This document shows, piece by piece, positions 27,035 to 39,588 of a stretch of DNA of 56,594 nucleotides. Position 1 is the stretch's first letter. Every line of letters starts with the position of its first letter. The notes under the pieces were generated by a model. The model was not told the origin of the DNA. It saw nothing but the letters and a program-made list of their open reading frames with translations, and made no database searches. The DNA comes from Thiogranum sp. (GTDB lineage: Bacteria; Pseudomonadota; Gammaproteobacteria; DSM-19610). The DNA lies in assembly GCA_024102665.1 (NCBI GenBank), contig JAGFJP010000021.1, positions 1-56,594 of the forward strand, given 5' to 3'. The position numbers and the translations under genes were made by a program.

Positions 27035-27505
27035 TCAGGCACGGTGGTAGGGATGGCCGGTTGTGAGCGTCCAGGCACGATACAGCTGCTCGGCGATCAG
27101 CACCCTGACCAGCGGGTGCGGCAGTGTCAGGGGCGACAGCGACCAGCGTTGTTCGGCGCGCGCCAAACAGTCCGCGGACAATCCATCCGGTCCGCCCACC
27201 AGCAGCGCCACATCGCGTCCGTCCTGCATCCACATCCGCAGCTGCCCGGCGAGTTGCTCCGTTGACCAGTCCTGGCCCTGCACATCCAGCGCGATCACCC
27301 GCTCGCCGGGCGCCGCGGCATCCAGCATGCGCCTGCCTTCGGCCTCGACCGCGCGCTGCGTCGGGGCGGACTTGCCACGCGGCCCCAGCGCGATTTCCGT
27401 CAGCGTCAGGTGGCACTCGCGCGGCATGCGCCGCGCATATTCCCGGTAGCCGTCATTGATCCACGCCGGCATGCGGGTGCCGGCGGCGATGAGGTTAATT
27501 TCCAT
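27035..27505 (-). CDS. rlmH: 23S rRNA pseudouridine-1915 N3-methyltransferase
   Basis: This 156-residue SPOUT-class methyltransferase modifies pseudouridine 1915 in helix 69 of 23S rRNA. The family marks are ALDVQGQDWSTEQLA, LLVGGPDGLS, and the C-terminal EQLYRAWTLTTGHPYHR that forms the knot and binds SAM. The length is normal. It follows rsfS by 12 bases, the usual rsfS-rlmH order. Confidence 0.97.
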   Translation of the reverse strand: MEINLIAAGTRMPAWINDGYREYARRMPRECHLTLTEIALGPRGKSAPTQRAVEAEGRRMLDAAAPGERVIALDVQGQDWSTEQLAGQLRMWMQDGRDVALLVGGPDGLSADCLARAEQRWSLSPLTLPHPLVRVLIAEQLYRAWTLTTGHPYHRA

Positions 27506-27517
27506 CGGAAAAACGGA

Positions 27518-27871
27518 TCACCCCTGTTCGGTTTTCTCCCGACTCGCCTCGGTAACCGACCAGAGCTTCTCGAGCGCATAGAACTCGCGAATACGCGGCT
27601 GCATCACGTGCACCACCACATCGCCCAGATCCACCAGCACCCATTCGCCCTCGCGTTCGCCCTCCACGCCCAGCGGGTTGACGCCGGCGCGCTTGCAGGC
27701 CACCACCACGGCATTGGCAAGCGACTTGACGTGCCGGTCCGAGGTGCCGCTGGCGATAATCATGTAGTCGGTGACCGAGGTCATGCCGCGCACATCGAAC
27801 TCGGAGATGTTGAGCGCCTTGAGATCTTCCAGCGCCTGCAGCGCGGTTTGTTTCAGTTCATCCGTTTGCAT
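27518..27871 (-). CDS. rsfS: ribosomal silencing factor RsfS
   Basis: This 117-residue Iojap/RsfS protein binds L14 on the 50S subunit and blocks subunit joining when nutrients run out. Conserved segments are [34 protein letters not shown] and [10 protein letters not shown]. Its start lies 14 bases inside the end of nadD. Confidence 0.96.
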   Translation of the reverse strand: MQTDELKQTALQALEDLKALNISEFDVRGMTSVTDYMIIASGTSDRHVKSLANAVVVACKRAGVNPLGVEGEREGEWVLVDLGDVVVHVMQPRIREFYALEKLWSVTEASREKTEQG

Positions 27872-28490
27872 ACCACTTCTCTTGTTGAATCCGCTCGAGC
27901 ACCGCGTCCGGCGCCAGGTAGCGCGCGCTGCGACCGGCCGCCAGCAACGCCCTGATGCGTGTCGATGAAATATCCATCTGCGTAACCTTCACGCCGAATA
28001 TGCAGCCGCCGCTCCGGCCATCAAGTGCGTTGACATCCTCTACGCGGCGCTGACGCACCCATTCGGCGAGCGTCCCGCGCGCGGGCCATGGATTGCCAGG
28101 GCGCTGCATGACCACGAGATGGCACAGCGCGCCGATATCCTGCCAGCGATGCCAGCTTTCCAGTCCCGCAAAGGCGTCCATGCCCAGCGCCAGGCACAGC
28201 GGCTCGTCGCCGCGTTCGCTGCGCAGCGACTCCAGGGTATCCACCATCCAGGAAGGGCCTTCGCGCTGCAGTTCGCGGCTGTCGATTGCCAGCGCGGGTT
28301 CGTCGGCTACCACCGCCTGCAGCAGCGCCAGCCGCTGCTCGGGCGACGCCTGCGGCGCTTCCCGGTGCGGCGGCGTGCGGCACGGCAACAGGTGCACGCA
28401 AGGGATCCCCAGCGCCTGCTGCACGTCCAGCGCCGCCCGCAGATGACCGAAATGGACAGGATCGAAAGTGCCGCCGAGGATGCAGATCAT
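27858..28490 (-). CDS. nadD: nicotinate-nucleotide adenylyltransferase
   Basis: NadD makes nicotinate adenine dinucleotide from nicotinate mononucleotide and ATP. The 210-residue product has the nucleotidyltransferase motif [13 protein letters not shown] and the late [13 protein letters not shown] signature. It starts directly after the proA stop codon with no spacer, and overlaps rsfS by 14 bases. Confidence 0.96.
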   Translation of the reverse strand: MICILGGTFDPVHFGHLRAALDVQQALGIPCVHLLPCRTPPHREAPQASPEQRLALLQAVVADEPALAIDSRELQREGPSWMVDTLESLRSERGDEPLCLALGMDAFAGLESWHRWQDIGALCHLVVMQRPGNPWPARGTLAEWVRQRRVEDVNALDGRSGGCIFGVKVTQMDISSTRIRALLAAGRSARYLAPDAVLERIQQEKWYANG

Positions 28491-29774
28491 TCAGACGCGG
28501 ATGTGGCCATCGCCGAGGACGATGAATTTCTGCGTTGTCAGTCCTTCCAGACCAACCGGTCCGCGGGCGTGCAGTTTGTCGGTGCTGATGCCGATCTCGG
28601 CGCCGAGGCCGTATTCGAAACCGTCGGCGAAGCGCGAGGAGGCGTTGACCATCACCGAGCTGGAATCGACTTCGCGCAGAAAGCGCCGCGCCCGCGTGAC
28701 GTTTTCGGTCACGATCACATCGGTGTGCCGCGAGCCGTGGCGTTCGATATGATCCATTGCCTCATCCATATTCTCGACGACCCGCACCGCCAGAATCGGC
28801 GCCAGGTACTCTTCGTCCCAGTCCGCTTCCTGCGCAGCGTTGATGTCGGGGAGGATTGCGCGGGTGCGTTCGCAGCCACGCAGTTCCACCCCCTCGTCGC
28901 GGTACATGCTGCCCAGCGCCGGCAACACCCGCCCGGCGATGCCGGCTGCGACCAGCAGCGTCTCCATGGTGTTGCAGGTGCCGTAGCGTTGCGTCTTGGC
29001 GTTGAAGGCCACGCGCACCGCCTTGTCGATATCGGCCTGGTCATCGATATAGGTGTGACAGACGCCGTGCAGGTGTTTGATCACCGGAATTCGCGATTCA
29101 CGCGTAATGCGTTCGATCAGCCCCTTGCCGCCGCGCGGCACGATGACATCGACGTAGCCTTCCAGCTTGAGCAGTTCGCCGACCGCGGCGCGATCGGTGG
29201 TTGCCACCACCTGCACCGCCGTCGCCGGCAGGCCGGCGTCCTCGAGACCCTGCGCGATGCAGGCGGCGATGGCCTGGTTGGAGTGCAGCGCCTCGGAACC
29301 GCCGCGCAGGATGCAGGCATTGCCCGCCTTGAGGCACAAGGCCGCGGCGTCCGCGGTCACATTGGGCCTCGATTCATAGATGATACCGATGACGCCCAGC
29401 GGCACCCGCATGCGGCCGACCTGGATGCCGCTGGGACGGTATTTGAGGTCGCTGATGGCGCCGACCGGATCCGGCAAGGCCGCCACCTGGCGCAGGCCTT
29501 CGGCCATGGCATCGATGCGCGCATCGGTGAGTTCCAGGCGATCCAGCAGCGCGGCGTCGAGACCGTGGCGCCGGCCGGCATCCAGATCCTTGCGGTTTTC
29601 CGCGCCGAGTTCCGCGCGCGCCGCCAGTATGGCGTCAGCGATGGCGTGCAGGGCTGCATCCTTGGCGCCGGTTTCCACGCTGCCCAGCCGTCTCGCCGCA
29701 TCGCGCGCGCGCCGTCCCAGCTCCAGCATGTAGCCGGGTACATCGAACGCCATGGATTCCGCTGATTCAGTCAT
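28491..29774 (-). CDS. proA: gamma-glutamyl phosphate reductase
   Basis: ProA reduces gamma-glutamyl phosphate to glutamate semialdehyde in proline synthesis. It has the catalytic Cys in GTCNTMET, the NADPH site [14 protein letters not shown] and [13 protein letters not shown] 29774, with GGAG just upstream, gives 427 residues; an in-frame GTG at 29795 would overlap holA by 8 bases. proB is not in the window; proA between holA and nadD is a common gammaproteobacterial arrangement. Confidence 0.96.
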   Translation of the reverse strand: MTESAESMAFDVPGYMLELGRRARDAARRLGSVETGAKDAALHAIADAILAARAELGAENRKDLDAGRRHGLDAALLDRLELTDARIDAMAEGLRQVAALPDPVGAISDLKYRPSGIQVGRMRVPLGVIGIIYESRPNVTADAAALCLKAGNACILRGGSEALHSNQAIAACIAQGLEDAGLPATAVQVVATTDRAAVGELLKLEGYVDVIVPRGGKGLIERITRESRIPVIKHLHGVCHTYIDDQADIDKAVRVAFNAKTQRYGTCNTMETLLVAAGIAGRVLPALGSMYRDEGVELRGCERTRAILPDINAAQEADWDEEYLAPILAVRVVENMDEAMDHIERHGSRHTDVIVTENVTRARRFLREVDSSSVMVNASSRFADGFEYGLGAEIGISTDKLHARGPVGLEGLTTQKFIVLGDGHIRV

Positions 29775-29787
29775 GATCTCCGCCGCT

Positions 29788-30816
29788 TCAGGCACTGGCC
29801 CGGATCACCGGGGTTCCTGCCAGGACAAGGCTCAATTGTAACAGCTCATCCCAGGCGTTGCCCGCCGCGCGCCCCTTGATAATCCGGTCGATCGTCGCGC
29901 AGCGCTGCAACAGGTTCCACCACTGACGCCCGCGGATGCGCTGCAGGGCGCCGCTTATCAGAGGCTTGCGCTTTTCCCACACGCGCTGTGAGGTCAGCAC
30001 CCGGGCCACCGGCACGCCGCCCTGGATCTCCCGCGCCATCGAGGCCAGTGCGCGGATTTCCCGCGCCAGCGCCCACAGCACCAGCACCGGGTCGACACCT
30101 TCGGCGCGCAGGCCGGAGAGCATGCGCTGGGCATGCGCGGCATCCCCGGCCAGCACACGATCGACCAGGCCGAACACATCGTAGCGCGCACTGTCGCTGA
30201 CCAGCTCCGCGACCGTTTCCATGGCCAGCGGGCCCGGTCCGTGCAGCAGATACAGCTTTTCGATTTCCTGGGCTGCGGCCAGCAGGTTGCCTTCGACGCG
30301 CTCGGCGAGCATGTGCAGAGCATCGCGGTCCGGCTGCATGCCCAGCGCGCGCATGCGGCGCTCGATCCAGGCGGGCAGCTGCGCCATCTCCACCGGCCAC
30401 ACGGCGATCACCACCCCGGCCCGGTCCAGCGCCTGCACCCACTTGCTGTTGCGCGCCGCCGGTTCCAGGCGCCCGGAAAGTATCAGCAGCAGGGTGTCCG
30501 GCGCCGGGCGCGCCGCATAATCGGTCAGCACCGCGGCGCCTTCCTTGCCGGGCTTGCCGCCGGGCAGGCGCAGTTCCAGCAGCCGCTGTTCGGAAAACAG
30601 CGACAGGCTGTCGGACGCCGCCGCCAGGGCATTCCAGTCGAAGCCGGCGTCGGCGTTGAATACCTGGCGGTCGGCAAAGCCCTGCGCGCGGGTCGCTGCG
30701 CGAATCGCGTCCGCGCACTCGTTGACCAGCAGGGTTTCGTCGCCGTGCACGAAATACACGGGCGCCAGCCCCTGCCTGAGCTGCCCCGCGAGTTGTTCGG
30801 GGCGCAGCTGGCTCAC
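29788..30816 (-). CDS. holA: DNA polymerase III delta subunit
   Basis: This 342-residue delta subunit opens the beta clamp within the clamp-loader complex. Family features are [15 protein letters not shown] near the N-terminus, LLEL...GKPGKEG, and the helical collar end starting around [10 protein letters not shown]. The start is a GTG overlapping the lptE stop (GTGA), the standard lptE-holA coupling. Confidence 0.95.
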   Translation of the reverse strand: MSQLRPEQLAGQLRQGLAPVYFVHGDETLLVNECADAIRAATRAQGFADRQVFNADAGFDWNALAAASDSLSLFSEQRLLELRLPGGKPGKEGAAVLTDYAARPAPDTLLLILSGRLEPAARNSKWVQALDRAGVVIAVWPVEMAQLPAWIERRMRALGMQPDRDALHMLAERVEGNLLAAAQEIEKLYLLHGPGPLAMETVAELVSDSARYDVFGLVDRVLAGDAAHAQRMLSGLRAEGVDPVLVLWALAREIRALASMAREIQGGVPVARVLTSQRVWEKRKPLISGALQRIRGRQWWNLLQRCATIDRIIKGRAAGNAWDELLQLSLVLAGTPVIRASA

Positions 30817-31328
30817 GAGCGCATCCCCACCTCGATGCGCGTCATGATCTGGCGCGCCAGGCTGCGGCGCATCTGGCGCTTGATGTCTTCGCCCTCGGAC
30901 ACCTTGCCCAGCAGCTGGGTCTGGTCGAAGACCATGTCGCGGGTGACGCTCAGGGTCTGCGGGTCCAGCAGCGTATTGCCCTGGGGATCGCGCACCGTGA
31001 ACGTCACCGCTTCATACAGTTCGTATTCGCTGGCCTTGCCGCCGCTGCCGACCGACAGCACACGACGCTGGGAACGCTCATTGCTCAGCACCAGGATGGC
31101 CGTCGCCTGCTGCGGTTCGTCGGCGATTGTCGCGCCGGCCGATATGAGCTCGCCGCGCAACACCGGCGTGACGCCCTGGTAAGGTGTGTCGGACTGGATA
31201 TAGGTATGCTGCAAGATCAGCGGCAGCTCGGCGCTCGCGCGCAGGTGGAAGCCACAGGCGCCGAGCATTACGCCCAGCGCGGCGAGCCATAGCAGGTGCA
31301 GCAACCGCAGGTGCCGGAATTCACGCAT
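30813..31328 (-). CDS. lptE: LPS-assembly lipoprotein LptE
   Basis: This 171-residue lipoprotein has the lipobox LGAC and the conserved GFHLRASAELP immediately after the lipidated Cys. LptE plugs the LptD barrel in the outer membrane and helps insert lipopolysaccharide. Its position between leuS and holA is typical. Together with lptA and lptB it means three Lpt parts are in this window, but not lptC. Confidence 0.95.
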   Translation of the reverse strand: MREFRHLRLLHLLWLAALGVMLGACGFHLRASAELPLILQHTYIQSDTPYQGVTPVLRGELISAGATIADEPQQATAILVLSNERSQRRVLSVGSGGKASEYELYEAVTFTVRDPQGNTLLDPQTLSVTRDMVFDQTQLLGKVSEGEDIKRQMRRSLARQIMTRIEVGMRS

Positions 31329-31340
31329 CAGGACATCCCC

Positions 31341-33884
<2,544 letters not shown>

Positions 33885-35381
33885 TTAACCCGGGCGCCGG
33901 CCGAAGCGCCAGGCCATGAGCACTGCCACCAGGCACACCGTCACCACGGGCCAGTTCCCGGTGCGCACGTAAGGCGTGGCGCCGCTGCGCGGTTCCACCG
34001 CGGCGCTGATCACCTGCGTCTCGAACTGCCGGCTGCGCGCGACCACCTTGCCGCCGGCGTCGATAACCGCGGAAATGCCGGTATTGGTCGCGCGCAATAC
34101 GAAACGCTCGGTTTCGCGCGCCCTCAGGCGCGCCATTTCCAGGTGCTGGTGCGGCGCCAGCGAATCGCCGAACCAGGCGTCATTGCTGACGTTCACCAGG
34201 AATGCCGCTTGCGGAAGGGCCGCAATCAGTTGCTCGCCGAAAGCGATTTCGTAGCAGATCGACGCGCCGACCGGATAACCCGCCGCATGCAGCAACGGCT
34301 GCCGCAGGTCGCCGGAATTGAAGTCGGCCTGCGGCACAGGCAGGAAACTCAGCACCCGGGCAAGCCAGTCGCGCAGCGGCAGGTATTCGCCGAAGGGCAC
34401 CAGGTGCACCTTGTAATAAAACCGCCCGGGCTGGTCGAGACTGATGACGGCATTGAAGTACTGCCAGTGGCTGCGATCGAGCACCGGTATGCCGGTCATC
34501 AGCGACACGCTGTGACTTTCCATCTCTTCGCGCAGCGGTTCCAGAAAGCTTGTCGCCACCTGGTCGTAGAACGCCGGAACCGCCGTTTCCGGCCACACCA
34601 GCAGATCGCTGTCCAGATGCCGGCGACTGAGTTCGACATAACGCTCCAGCGTGGCCCGCTGCTGTTCGGGCCGCCACTTGAGGTCCTGCGGGATGTTGCC
34701 CTGCACCAGCGATGCCGTCAGCGGCGTGCCGGCGGCATCCGTCCAGTAAACATGGTTGAGTGCGCTGCCGCCCAGCCACAACAGCGCCAGGGCCGCCACA
34801 GCACCGATGCGCGAGACCACTGCGCCGCGCAGCGCGTGGGCGATGAGCGCGCCACTCAGCGCCACCAGCCAGCCGACTCCGTAGGCGCCGAGCAAGGGCG
34901 CGAAACCGAGCAGCGGGCCGTCGACCTGGCTGTAGCCGAGGTTGAGCCACGGGAACCCCGTAAACAGCCAGGAGCGCAGCCACTCGGACAGCGTCCAGGC
35001 CGCCGGAAACAGCGCCAGGGCAAACCCGGTTCGCGAACGCACACCTGATCTGGCAAGCGCCCACGCCATCACTGCCGGGTACAGGGCGAGAAACGCCACG
35101 AACAGCAGCATCACGGCAATGGACAGCGCCAGGCTGGCGTTGCCGTAAAGATAGATACTGATATAGATCCAGGATACGCCGACCCCGAACTGCCCGATGC
35201 CGAACAGCCAGCCGTACAGGAAAGCCTCGCGCGTGCCGGCCCGGTGCAACACCAGGACCAGCGCGGCCAGCGCCAGCACCGGCAGCGGATACCAGCCGAA
35301 CGGCGCGAAACCGAGCGGCACGAGGGCGCCGCATGACAGCGCCGCCAGTGCCCGCCACCGTTTGCCCGAAGCGGTCGGCAT
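33885..35381 (-). CDS. lnt: apolipoprotein N-acyltransferase
   Basis: Lnt adds the third acyl chain to outer-membrane lipoproteins. The 498-residue protein has about six N-terminal membrane helices, then a nitrilase-like periplasmic domain with the Glu-Lys-Cys triad in VWPETAVPAFY, KVHLVPFGEYLP and SICYEIAFGEQL, and a final membrane helix. It is 4 bases downstream of corC, as in E. coli. Confidence 0.97.
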   Translation of the reverse strand: MPTASGKRWRALAALSCGALVPLGFAPFGWYPLPVLALAALVLVLHRAGTREAFLYGWLFGIGQFGVGVSWIYISIYLYGNASLALSIAVMLLFVAFLALYPAVMAWALARSGVRSRTGFALALFPAAWTLSEWLRSWLFTGFPWLNLGYSQVDGPLLGFAPLLGAYGVGWLVALSGALIAHALRGAVVSRIGAVAALALLWLGGSALNHVYWTDAAGTPLTASLVQGNIPQDLKWRPEQQRATLERYVELSRRHLDSDLLVWPETAVPAFYDQVATSFLEPLREEMESHSVSLMTGIPVLDRSHWQYFNAVISLDQPGRFYYKVHLVPFGEYLPLRDWLARVLSFLPVPQADFNSGDLRQPLLHAAGYPVGASICYEIAFGEQLIAALPQAAFLVNVSNDAWFGDSLAPHQHLEMARLRARETERFVLRATNTGISAVIDAGGKVVARSRQFETQVISAAVEPRSGATPYVRTGNWPVVTVCLVAVLMAWRFGRRPG

Positions 35382-35385
35382 CGAA

Positions 35386-36261
35386 TCAGCTGCTGACGGC
35401 AGGTTGAATCGCGTCGGGGTTCTTCAGCAGCGTGACCTTCATCAGGTGTACGCGGCGATTGTCGGCGCTGAGCACCTGGAAACTCATGTTCTCAAGCACC
35501 ACCGTCTCGCCGCGCTTGGGCAACCGCCCGAGCTTGTGCGTCACCAGGCCGCCGATGGTATCGAATTCCTCGTCGCTGAACAGGGTGCCGAAATACTCGT
35601 TGAAATCCTCGATGGGCGTCAGCGCCTTCACGGTGAAGTTGACGTCGCTGTACTTGCGGATGAAGGTGTCTTCATCGATATCGTGCTCGTCCTCGATTTC
35701 GCCGACGATCTGCTCCAGGACGTCCTCGATGGTCACCATGCCGGCGACGCCGCCGTATTCGTCGACGACAACCGCCAGGTGATTGCGGCTGGCGCGGAAC
35801 TCCTTGAGCAGCACGTTGAGACGCTTGCTCTCCGGCACGAACACCGGCGGGCGCAGGATTTCGCGAATGGAAAAGCTTTCCGCGCCGTTTTTCGAGGAAT
35901 AACGCAGCAGGTCCTTGGCCAGCAGCACGCCGACCACTTCGTCGCGGTTGTCGCCGATCACCGGGAAACGCGAATGGCCCGACTCGATAGCCACGGCGAT
36001 CAGGTCTTCCGGGTTGGCGTCGCGGCTGACCACCACCATCTGCGAGCGCGGAATCATGATATCGCGCACCTGCATTTCGGCAACCTGCAGCACACCCTCG
36101 ATCATGCCCTGGGCATCGACGTCGAACAGGCCGCGGGTCTGCGCGTCGCGCAGCACGTGGATGAGTTCTTCCCGGTCTTTGGGCTCACCCAGCAGCGCCT
36201 GGCTCAGACGCCCCAGCCAGGAGCGATGCGTGGAACCGTTTCCGGATCGGTCTTCTTTCAT
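35386..36261 (-). CDS. corC: CorC/YbeX CBS-domain protein
   Basis: This 291-residue soluble protein has two CBS domains (from MIPRSQMVVV to the VVDEYGGVAGMVTIEDVLE segment) and a C-terminal CorC_HlyC domain. The family is linked to Mg2+/Co2+ homeostasis and, for YbeX, ribosome metabolism; the exact role is unsettled. ATG 36261 overlaps the ybeY stop (ATGA), and the region upstream in frame is inside ybeY. Confidence 0.95.
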   Translation of the reverse strand: MKEDRSGNGSTHRSWLGRLSQALLGEPKDREELIHVLRDAQTRGLFDVDAQGMIEGVLQVAEMQVRDIMIPRSQMVVVSRDANPEDLIAVAIESGHSRFPVIGDNRDEVVGVLLAKDLLRYSSKNGAESFSIREILRPPVFVPESKRLNVLLKEFRASRNHLAVVVDEYGGVAGMVTIEDVLEQIVGEIEDEHDIDEDTFIRKYSDVNFTVKALTPIEDFNEYFGTLFSDEEFDTIGGLVTHKLGRLPKRGETVVLENMSFQVLSADNRRVHLMKVTLLKNPDAIQPAVSS

Positions 36262-36776
36262 GTTCTTGTCACCGTCACTTCGGTCTCTCGATAGGGGGCG
36301 GGGACCCCCAGCTGTTGCAGCACACACTTTTCCAGCGCCTCCATTTCACTCGCGTCCTCGTCGCTCTGATGGTCGTAACCACGCAGATGCAGAATACCGT
36401 GCACGACCATGTGCGCCCAGTGATGCTGTTCGGGCTTGTGTTGTTCCAGCGCTTCCCGATTAACGACCGGCGCGCAGATCACCAGGTCACCGAGATGACT
36501 GGATGCCACCGCCGGCGGCGCCTCGAAAGGAAACGACAGCACATTGGTTGGCCTGTCGATGCCGCGATACCGGCTGTTCAGCTCGCGGCTTTCGGTTTCG
36601 TCCACAATCCTGATCACCAGTTCCACCGGTTGCCGCAGCGGCTGCAGCGCCGCCAGCGTCCAGCGCCGCAAGTCCTGTTGCGAAGGCGCGCCGCTGCCGT
36701 CCAGCGCATACTGGACCTCGAGATCCAGCGTCGCGCCGCCTTCAGTCTTCACTGTGGGTGTTTTCATAGCGCTCAT
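36258..36776 (-). CDS. ybeY: endoribonuclease YbeY
   Basis: This zinc metalloprotein is needed for 16S rRNA 3'-end maturation and ribosome quality control. The metal site HGILHLRGYDH is intact, with RPTNVLSFPF upstream. ATG 36776 gives 172 residues and overlaps phoH by 35 bases; ATG 36767 is equally possible. The order miaB-phoH-ybeY-corC-lnt is the usual one. Confidence 0.96.
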   Translation of the reverse strand: MSAMKTPTVKTEGGATLDLEVQYALDGSGAPSQQDLRRWTLAALQPLRQPVELVIRIVDETESRELNSRYRGIDRPTNVLSFPFEAPPAVASSHLGDLVICAPVVNREALEQHKPEQHHWAHMVVHGILHLRGYDHQSDEDASEMEALEKCVLQQLGVPAPYRETEVTVTRT

Positions 36777-37737
36777 AAGCGTGCAGGATCTGTTTTACCA
36801 GGGGATGACGAACCACGTCGCGCGCATCGAAATGGGTGAAGCCGATGCCTTCTACACCTTCCAGCACAGTCATCACCTGGCGCAGGCCCGACTTCACGCC
36901 CCTGGGGAGATCGATCTGGGTGATATCGCCGGTCACCACGGCCGTCGAACCGAAACCGATGCGTGTCAGGAACATCTTCATCTGCTCGACAGTGGTGTTC
37001 TGCGCTTCGTCGAGAATCACGAACGCATCGTTGAGCGTGCGTCCGCGCATGAACGCCAGCGGAGCGATTTCGATGATATTGCGCTCGATCAGCTTGGCGA
37101 CACGCTCGAAACCGAGCATTTCATACAGGGCGTCATACAGCGGGCGCAGGTAGGGATCCACTTTCTGCGTCAGGTCGCCGGGCAGGAAGCCCAGCCGCTC
37201 GCCGGCTTCCACCGCCGGGCGCACCAGGACCAGGCGACGCACCTCTTCGCGCTCCAGCGCCTGCACGGCGCAGGCCACCGCGAGGTAGGTCTTGCCGGTT
37301 CCCGCCGGACCGATGCCGAAGCTCAGGTCCAGGTCCAGGATGCCACGCAGGTAGTCTGTCTGGTGCGGACTGCGTGCCTTGACGATGCAACGGCGGGCGT
37401 GCACCAGTAACGCTTCCTCGCCCGCGCCGGCAGCGCCGACAATCGTTTCCACCCCTGCCTGCTGCAGGTAGAGGTGCACGCGCTCCGGAGTCAGCGGCGC
37501 GTCCTGGGTGGAATCGTAAAGGTTTTGCAGGACTTCACCGGCCAGCTGCGGCGCGGCGTCATTGCCGGTGATGCGGAAACGATTGCCGCGGTTGTTGATC
37601 TCGACGTGCAGGCGGCGCTCCATCTGGCGCAGATGTTCGTCGAACTGACCGCACAGCGAAGCCAGCCGCTGATTATCGGCGGGCTCGAGTGTGAGTGTTA
37701 TGGATGAGGGTTCGGGATCCAAAACGGTGGCTTGCAA
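36742..37737 (-). CDS. ybeZ: PhoH-like ATPase YbeZ
   Basis: This 331-residue PhoH-family ATPase has Walker A GPAGTGKTYLA and Walker B AFVILDEAQNTT, followed by TGDITQIDLP. YbeZ works with YbeY in rRNA handling. The start appears to be TTG 37737, seven bases past the miaB stop, because no ATG or GTG lies before the conserved N-terminal region; this start is tentative. Confidence 0.93.
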   Translation of the reverse strand: MQATVLDPEPSSITLTLEPADNQRLASLCGQFDEHLRQMERRLHVEINNRGNRFRITGNDAAPQLAGEVLQNLYDSTQDAPLTPERVHLYLQQAGVETIVGAAGAGEEALLVHARRCIVKARSPHQTDYLRGILDLDLSFGIGPAGTGKTYLAVACAVQALEREEVRRLVLVRPAVEAGERLGFLPGDLTQKVDPYLRPLYDALYEMLGFERVAKLIERNIIEIAPLAFMRGRTLNDAFVILDEAQNTTVEQMKMFLTRIGFGSTAVVTGDITQIDLPRGVKSGLRQVMTVLEGVEGIGFTHFDARDVVRHPLVKQILHAYERYENTHSED

Positions 37738-37743
37738 TGCCGA

Positions 37744-39111
37744 TCAGGCCCAGTTGACAAGACTATCGGTGAAGCCCGGATCATCCAGGGCGACGAATGT
37801 TCCGCGCAGAGAATTCGGCAGCGCTTCGGTGATGCGCACCTGCACGAACCTGCCGATCAGCTCGCTGCCGGCATCGAAATTGACCACCCGGTTGTTTTCC
37901 GTGCGTCCGGCCATTTGCGCCGGATCCTTGCGCGAAGGCCGTTCGACCAGGATGCGCTGCACGCTTCCGACCATGCCGGCGCTGATGTGCGCGGCCATGT
38001 CCTGTATGCGCTGCTGCAGGCGCGCCAGGCGCTGCTTCTTGACGGCGGCTCCGACATCGTCGGGCAGATCCGCGGCGGGCGTGCCGGGGCGCCGGCTGTA
38101 GATGAAACTGAACGACTGATCGAAGCCGACGTCTTCTATCAGCTGCATGGTCGCTTCGAAATCGGCGTCGCTTTCACCCGGAAAGCCGACAATGAAATCG
38201 GATGACAGGCTGATATCGGGTCGCGCCTGGCGCAGGCGGCGGATAATGGATTTGTATTCCAGCGCGGTATGGTTGCGCTTCATTGCCGCCAGCACACGAT
38301 CGGAACCGCTTTGCACCGGCAAATGCAGGTGGCTCACCAGCTCCGGCACTTCCGTATAGACATCGATCAGGCTGTCGCTCATTTCCAGGGGGTGCGAGGT
38401 TGTATAACGAATGCGGTCGATGCCGTCTATCGCCGCCAGGTAAGTGATCAGCAGGGCGAGATCGGCTATCGAGCCGTCCGCCATGACGCCGCGCCAGGCG
38501 TTGACGTTCTGCCCCAGCAAGGTGATTTCACGCACGCCCTGGCCGGCGAGTGTTGCCGCCTCGGCGATAATGTCGTCGAACGGCCGGCTGACTTCCTCGC
38601 CGCGGGTGTAGGGGACCACGCAGAAAGTACAGTACTTGCTGCAGCCTTCCATTATGGACACAAACGCGGTCGGACCCTCGGCGCGCGGTTCCGGCAGCTG
38701 ATCGAATTTTTCGATTTCCGGAAACGAAATATCCACCACCGCGGTACGCCCTTCGCGCACGGCGTTGATCATGGCGGGGAGCCGGTGCAGGGTTTGCGGT
38801 CCGAACACCAGGTCCACGTAAGGCGCGCGCTCGCGCAGCGCCTCGCCTTCCTGGCTGGCGACACAGCCGCCGACGCCGATGATCAGGTCCGGCCGCTGTT
38901 CCTTGAGCTCGCGCCACTGTCCGAGCTGGGAGAAAACTTTTTCCTGGGCCTTTTCACGGATGGAACAGGTGTTGAGCAACAGCACATCGGCGTCTTCGGC
39001 CGACTCGGCCGGTTGCAGACCATGGGCGTCCGCCAGCACGTCCACCATCCTGGCGGAGTCGTACTCGTTCATCTGGCACCCGTGCGTTTTAACGAAAACT
39101 TTTCCAGTCAT
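37744..39111 (-). CDS. miaB: tRNA-2-methylthio-N6-dimethylallyladenosine synthase
   Basis: This 455-residue radical-SAM methylthiotransferase modifies A37 of tRNAs that read UNN codons. Auxiliary-cluster cysteines are at 12, 49 and 83; the radical-SAM triad is C157, C161, C164 in GCSKYCTFC. It ends with a TRAM domain. It is the first of seventeen minus-strand genes; the leader has a small hairpin but no evident Shine-Dalgarno. Confidence 0.97.
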   Translation of the reverse strand: MTGKVFVKTHGCQMNEYDSARMVDVLADAHGLQPAESAEDADVLLLNTCSIREKAQEKVFSQLGQWRELKEQRPDLIIGVGGCVASQEGEALRERAPYVDLVFGPQTLHRLPAMINAVREGRTAVVDISFPEIEKFDQLPEPRAEGPTAFVSIMEGCSKYCTFCVVPYTRGEEVSRPFDDIIAEAATLAGQGVREITLLGQNVNAWRGVMADGSIADLALLITYLAAIDGIDRIRYTTSHPLEMSDSLIDVYTEVPELVSHLHLPVQSGSDRVLAAMKRNHTALEYKSIIRRLRQARPDISLSSDFIVGFPGESDADFEATMQLIEDVGFDQSFSFIYSRRPGTPAADLPDDVGAAVKKQRLARLQQRIQDMAAHISAGMVGSVQRILVERPSRKDPAQMAGRTENNRVVNFDAGSELIGRFVQVRITEALPNSLRGTFVALDDPGFTDSLVNWA

Positions 39112-39120
39112 TTATTGGTT

Positions 39121-39140
39121 GGCTGTGTATGGCCACAGCC
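39121..39140 (-). promoter_or_regulatory. hairpin in the miaB leader
   Basis: GGCTGTG and CACAGCC form a perfect 7-bp stem with a 6-base loop, ending 9 bases before the miaB ATG. It occupies the place where a ribosome-binding site would be expected, and no clear purine-rich site is visible. A role in translation control is inference. Confidence 0.35.
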
Positions 39141-39207
39141 TGGCAACATACTTCAAACGGACCGGGCATTCTACAGGAAAAATCAAGGGTAATCAGCAAA
39201 GAATAAG

Positions 39208-39552
39208 TTGAAGCCGGCCTGTAAGCCGGGTTCTGTCGTGGACAGCCATTCATCTGGGATACACGTCACCGTGCACCTCGAGCGACCTACCCGGGAACGA
39301 CGCGGGCCACGCCAATGTTCCCCTATTTGGTCTTGCTCCGGGTGGGGTTTACCCTGCCACCGCTGTTGCCAGCGGCGCGGTGCGCTCTTACCGCACCATT
39401 TCACCCTTACCGGCGCCGTAGCGCTTAGGCGGTATATTTTCTGCGGCACTTTCCGTAGGCTCACGCCTCCCAGGCGTTACCTGGCACCCTGCCCTGTGGA
39501 GCCCGGACTTTCCTCCATGGCCAAAGGCCACAGCGGCTGTCCGGCCGGCTTC
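39208..39552 (-). ncRNA. rnpB: RNase P RNA (type A)
   Basis: Read on the minus strand, the sequence holds the universal RNase P RNA landmarks in order: GAGGAAAGTCCGGGCTCC (P4 5' side), GGGTGCCAGGTAACGCCTGG, GGTAAGAGCGCACC, CCCACCCGGAGCAAGACCAA, and the terminal ACGACAGAACCCGGCTTAC. GAAGCCGGCC at the 5' end pairs with GGCCGGCTTC at the 3' end to form helix P1, which sets both ends. At about 345 nt it is shorter than the 377-nt E. coli RNA, mainly through a shorter P3 arm. It is the catalytic RNA for tRNA 5' maturation. Confidence 0.96.
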
Positions 39553-39559
39553 GCGGCGA

Positions 39560-39588
39560 ACGGTACGCTCGGCCGCGTGTAAGCGCAA
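39560..39588 (-). promoter_or_regulatory. promoter of rnpB
   Basis: On the minus strand TTGCGC (39583-39588) and TACCGT (39560-39565) are exactly 17 bp apart, and the -10 ends 7 bases before the predicted 5' end of the RNA. Position and spacing support a sigma-70 promoter although the -10 match is partial. Confidence 0.55.

Noticed and set aside
39183-39588. Open frames on both strands at the RNase P locus
   Set aside because: The region is fully explained by RNase P RNA and its promoter; the peptides are Arg/Cys/Pro-rich and unlike any protein.
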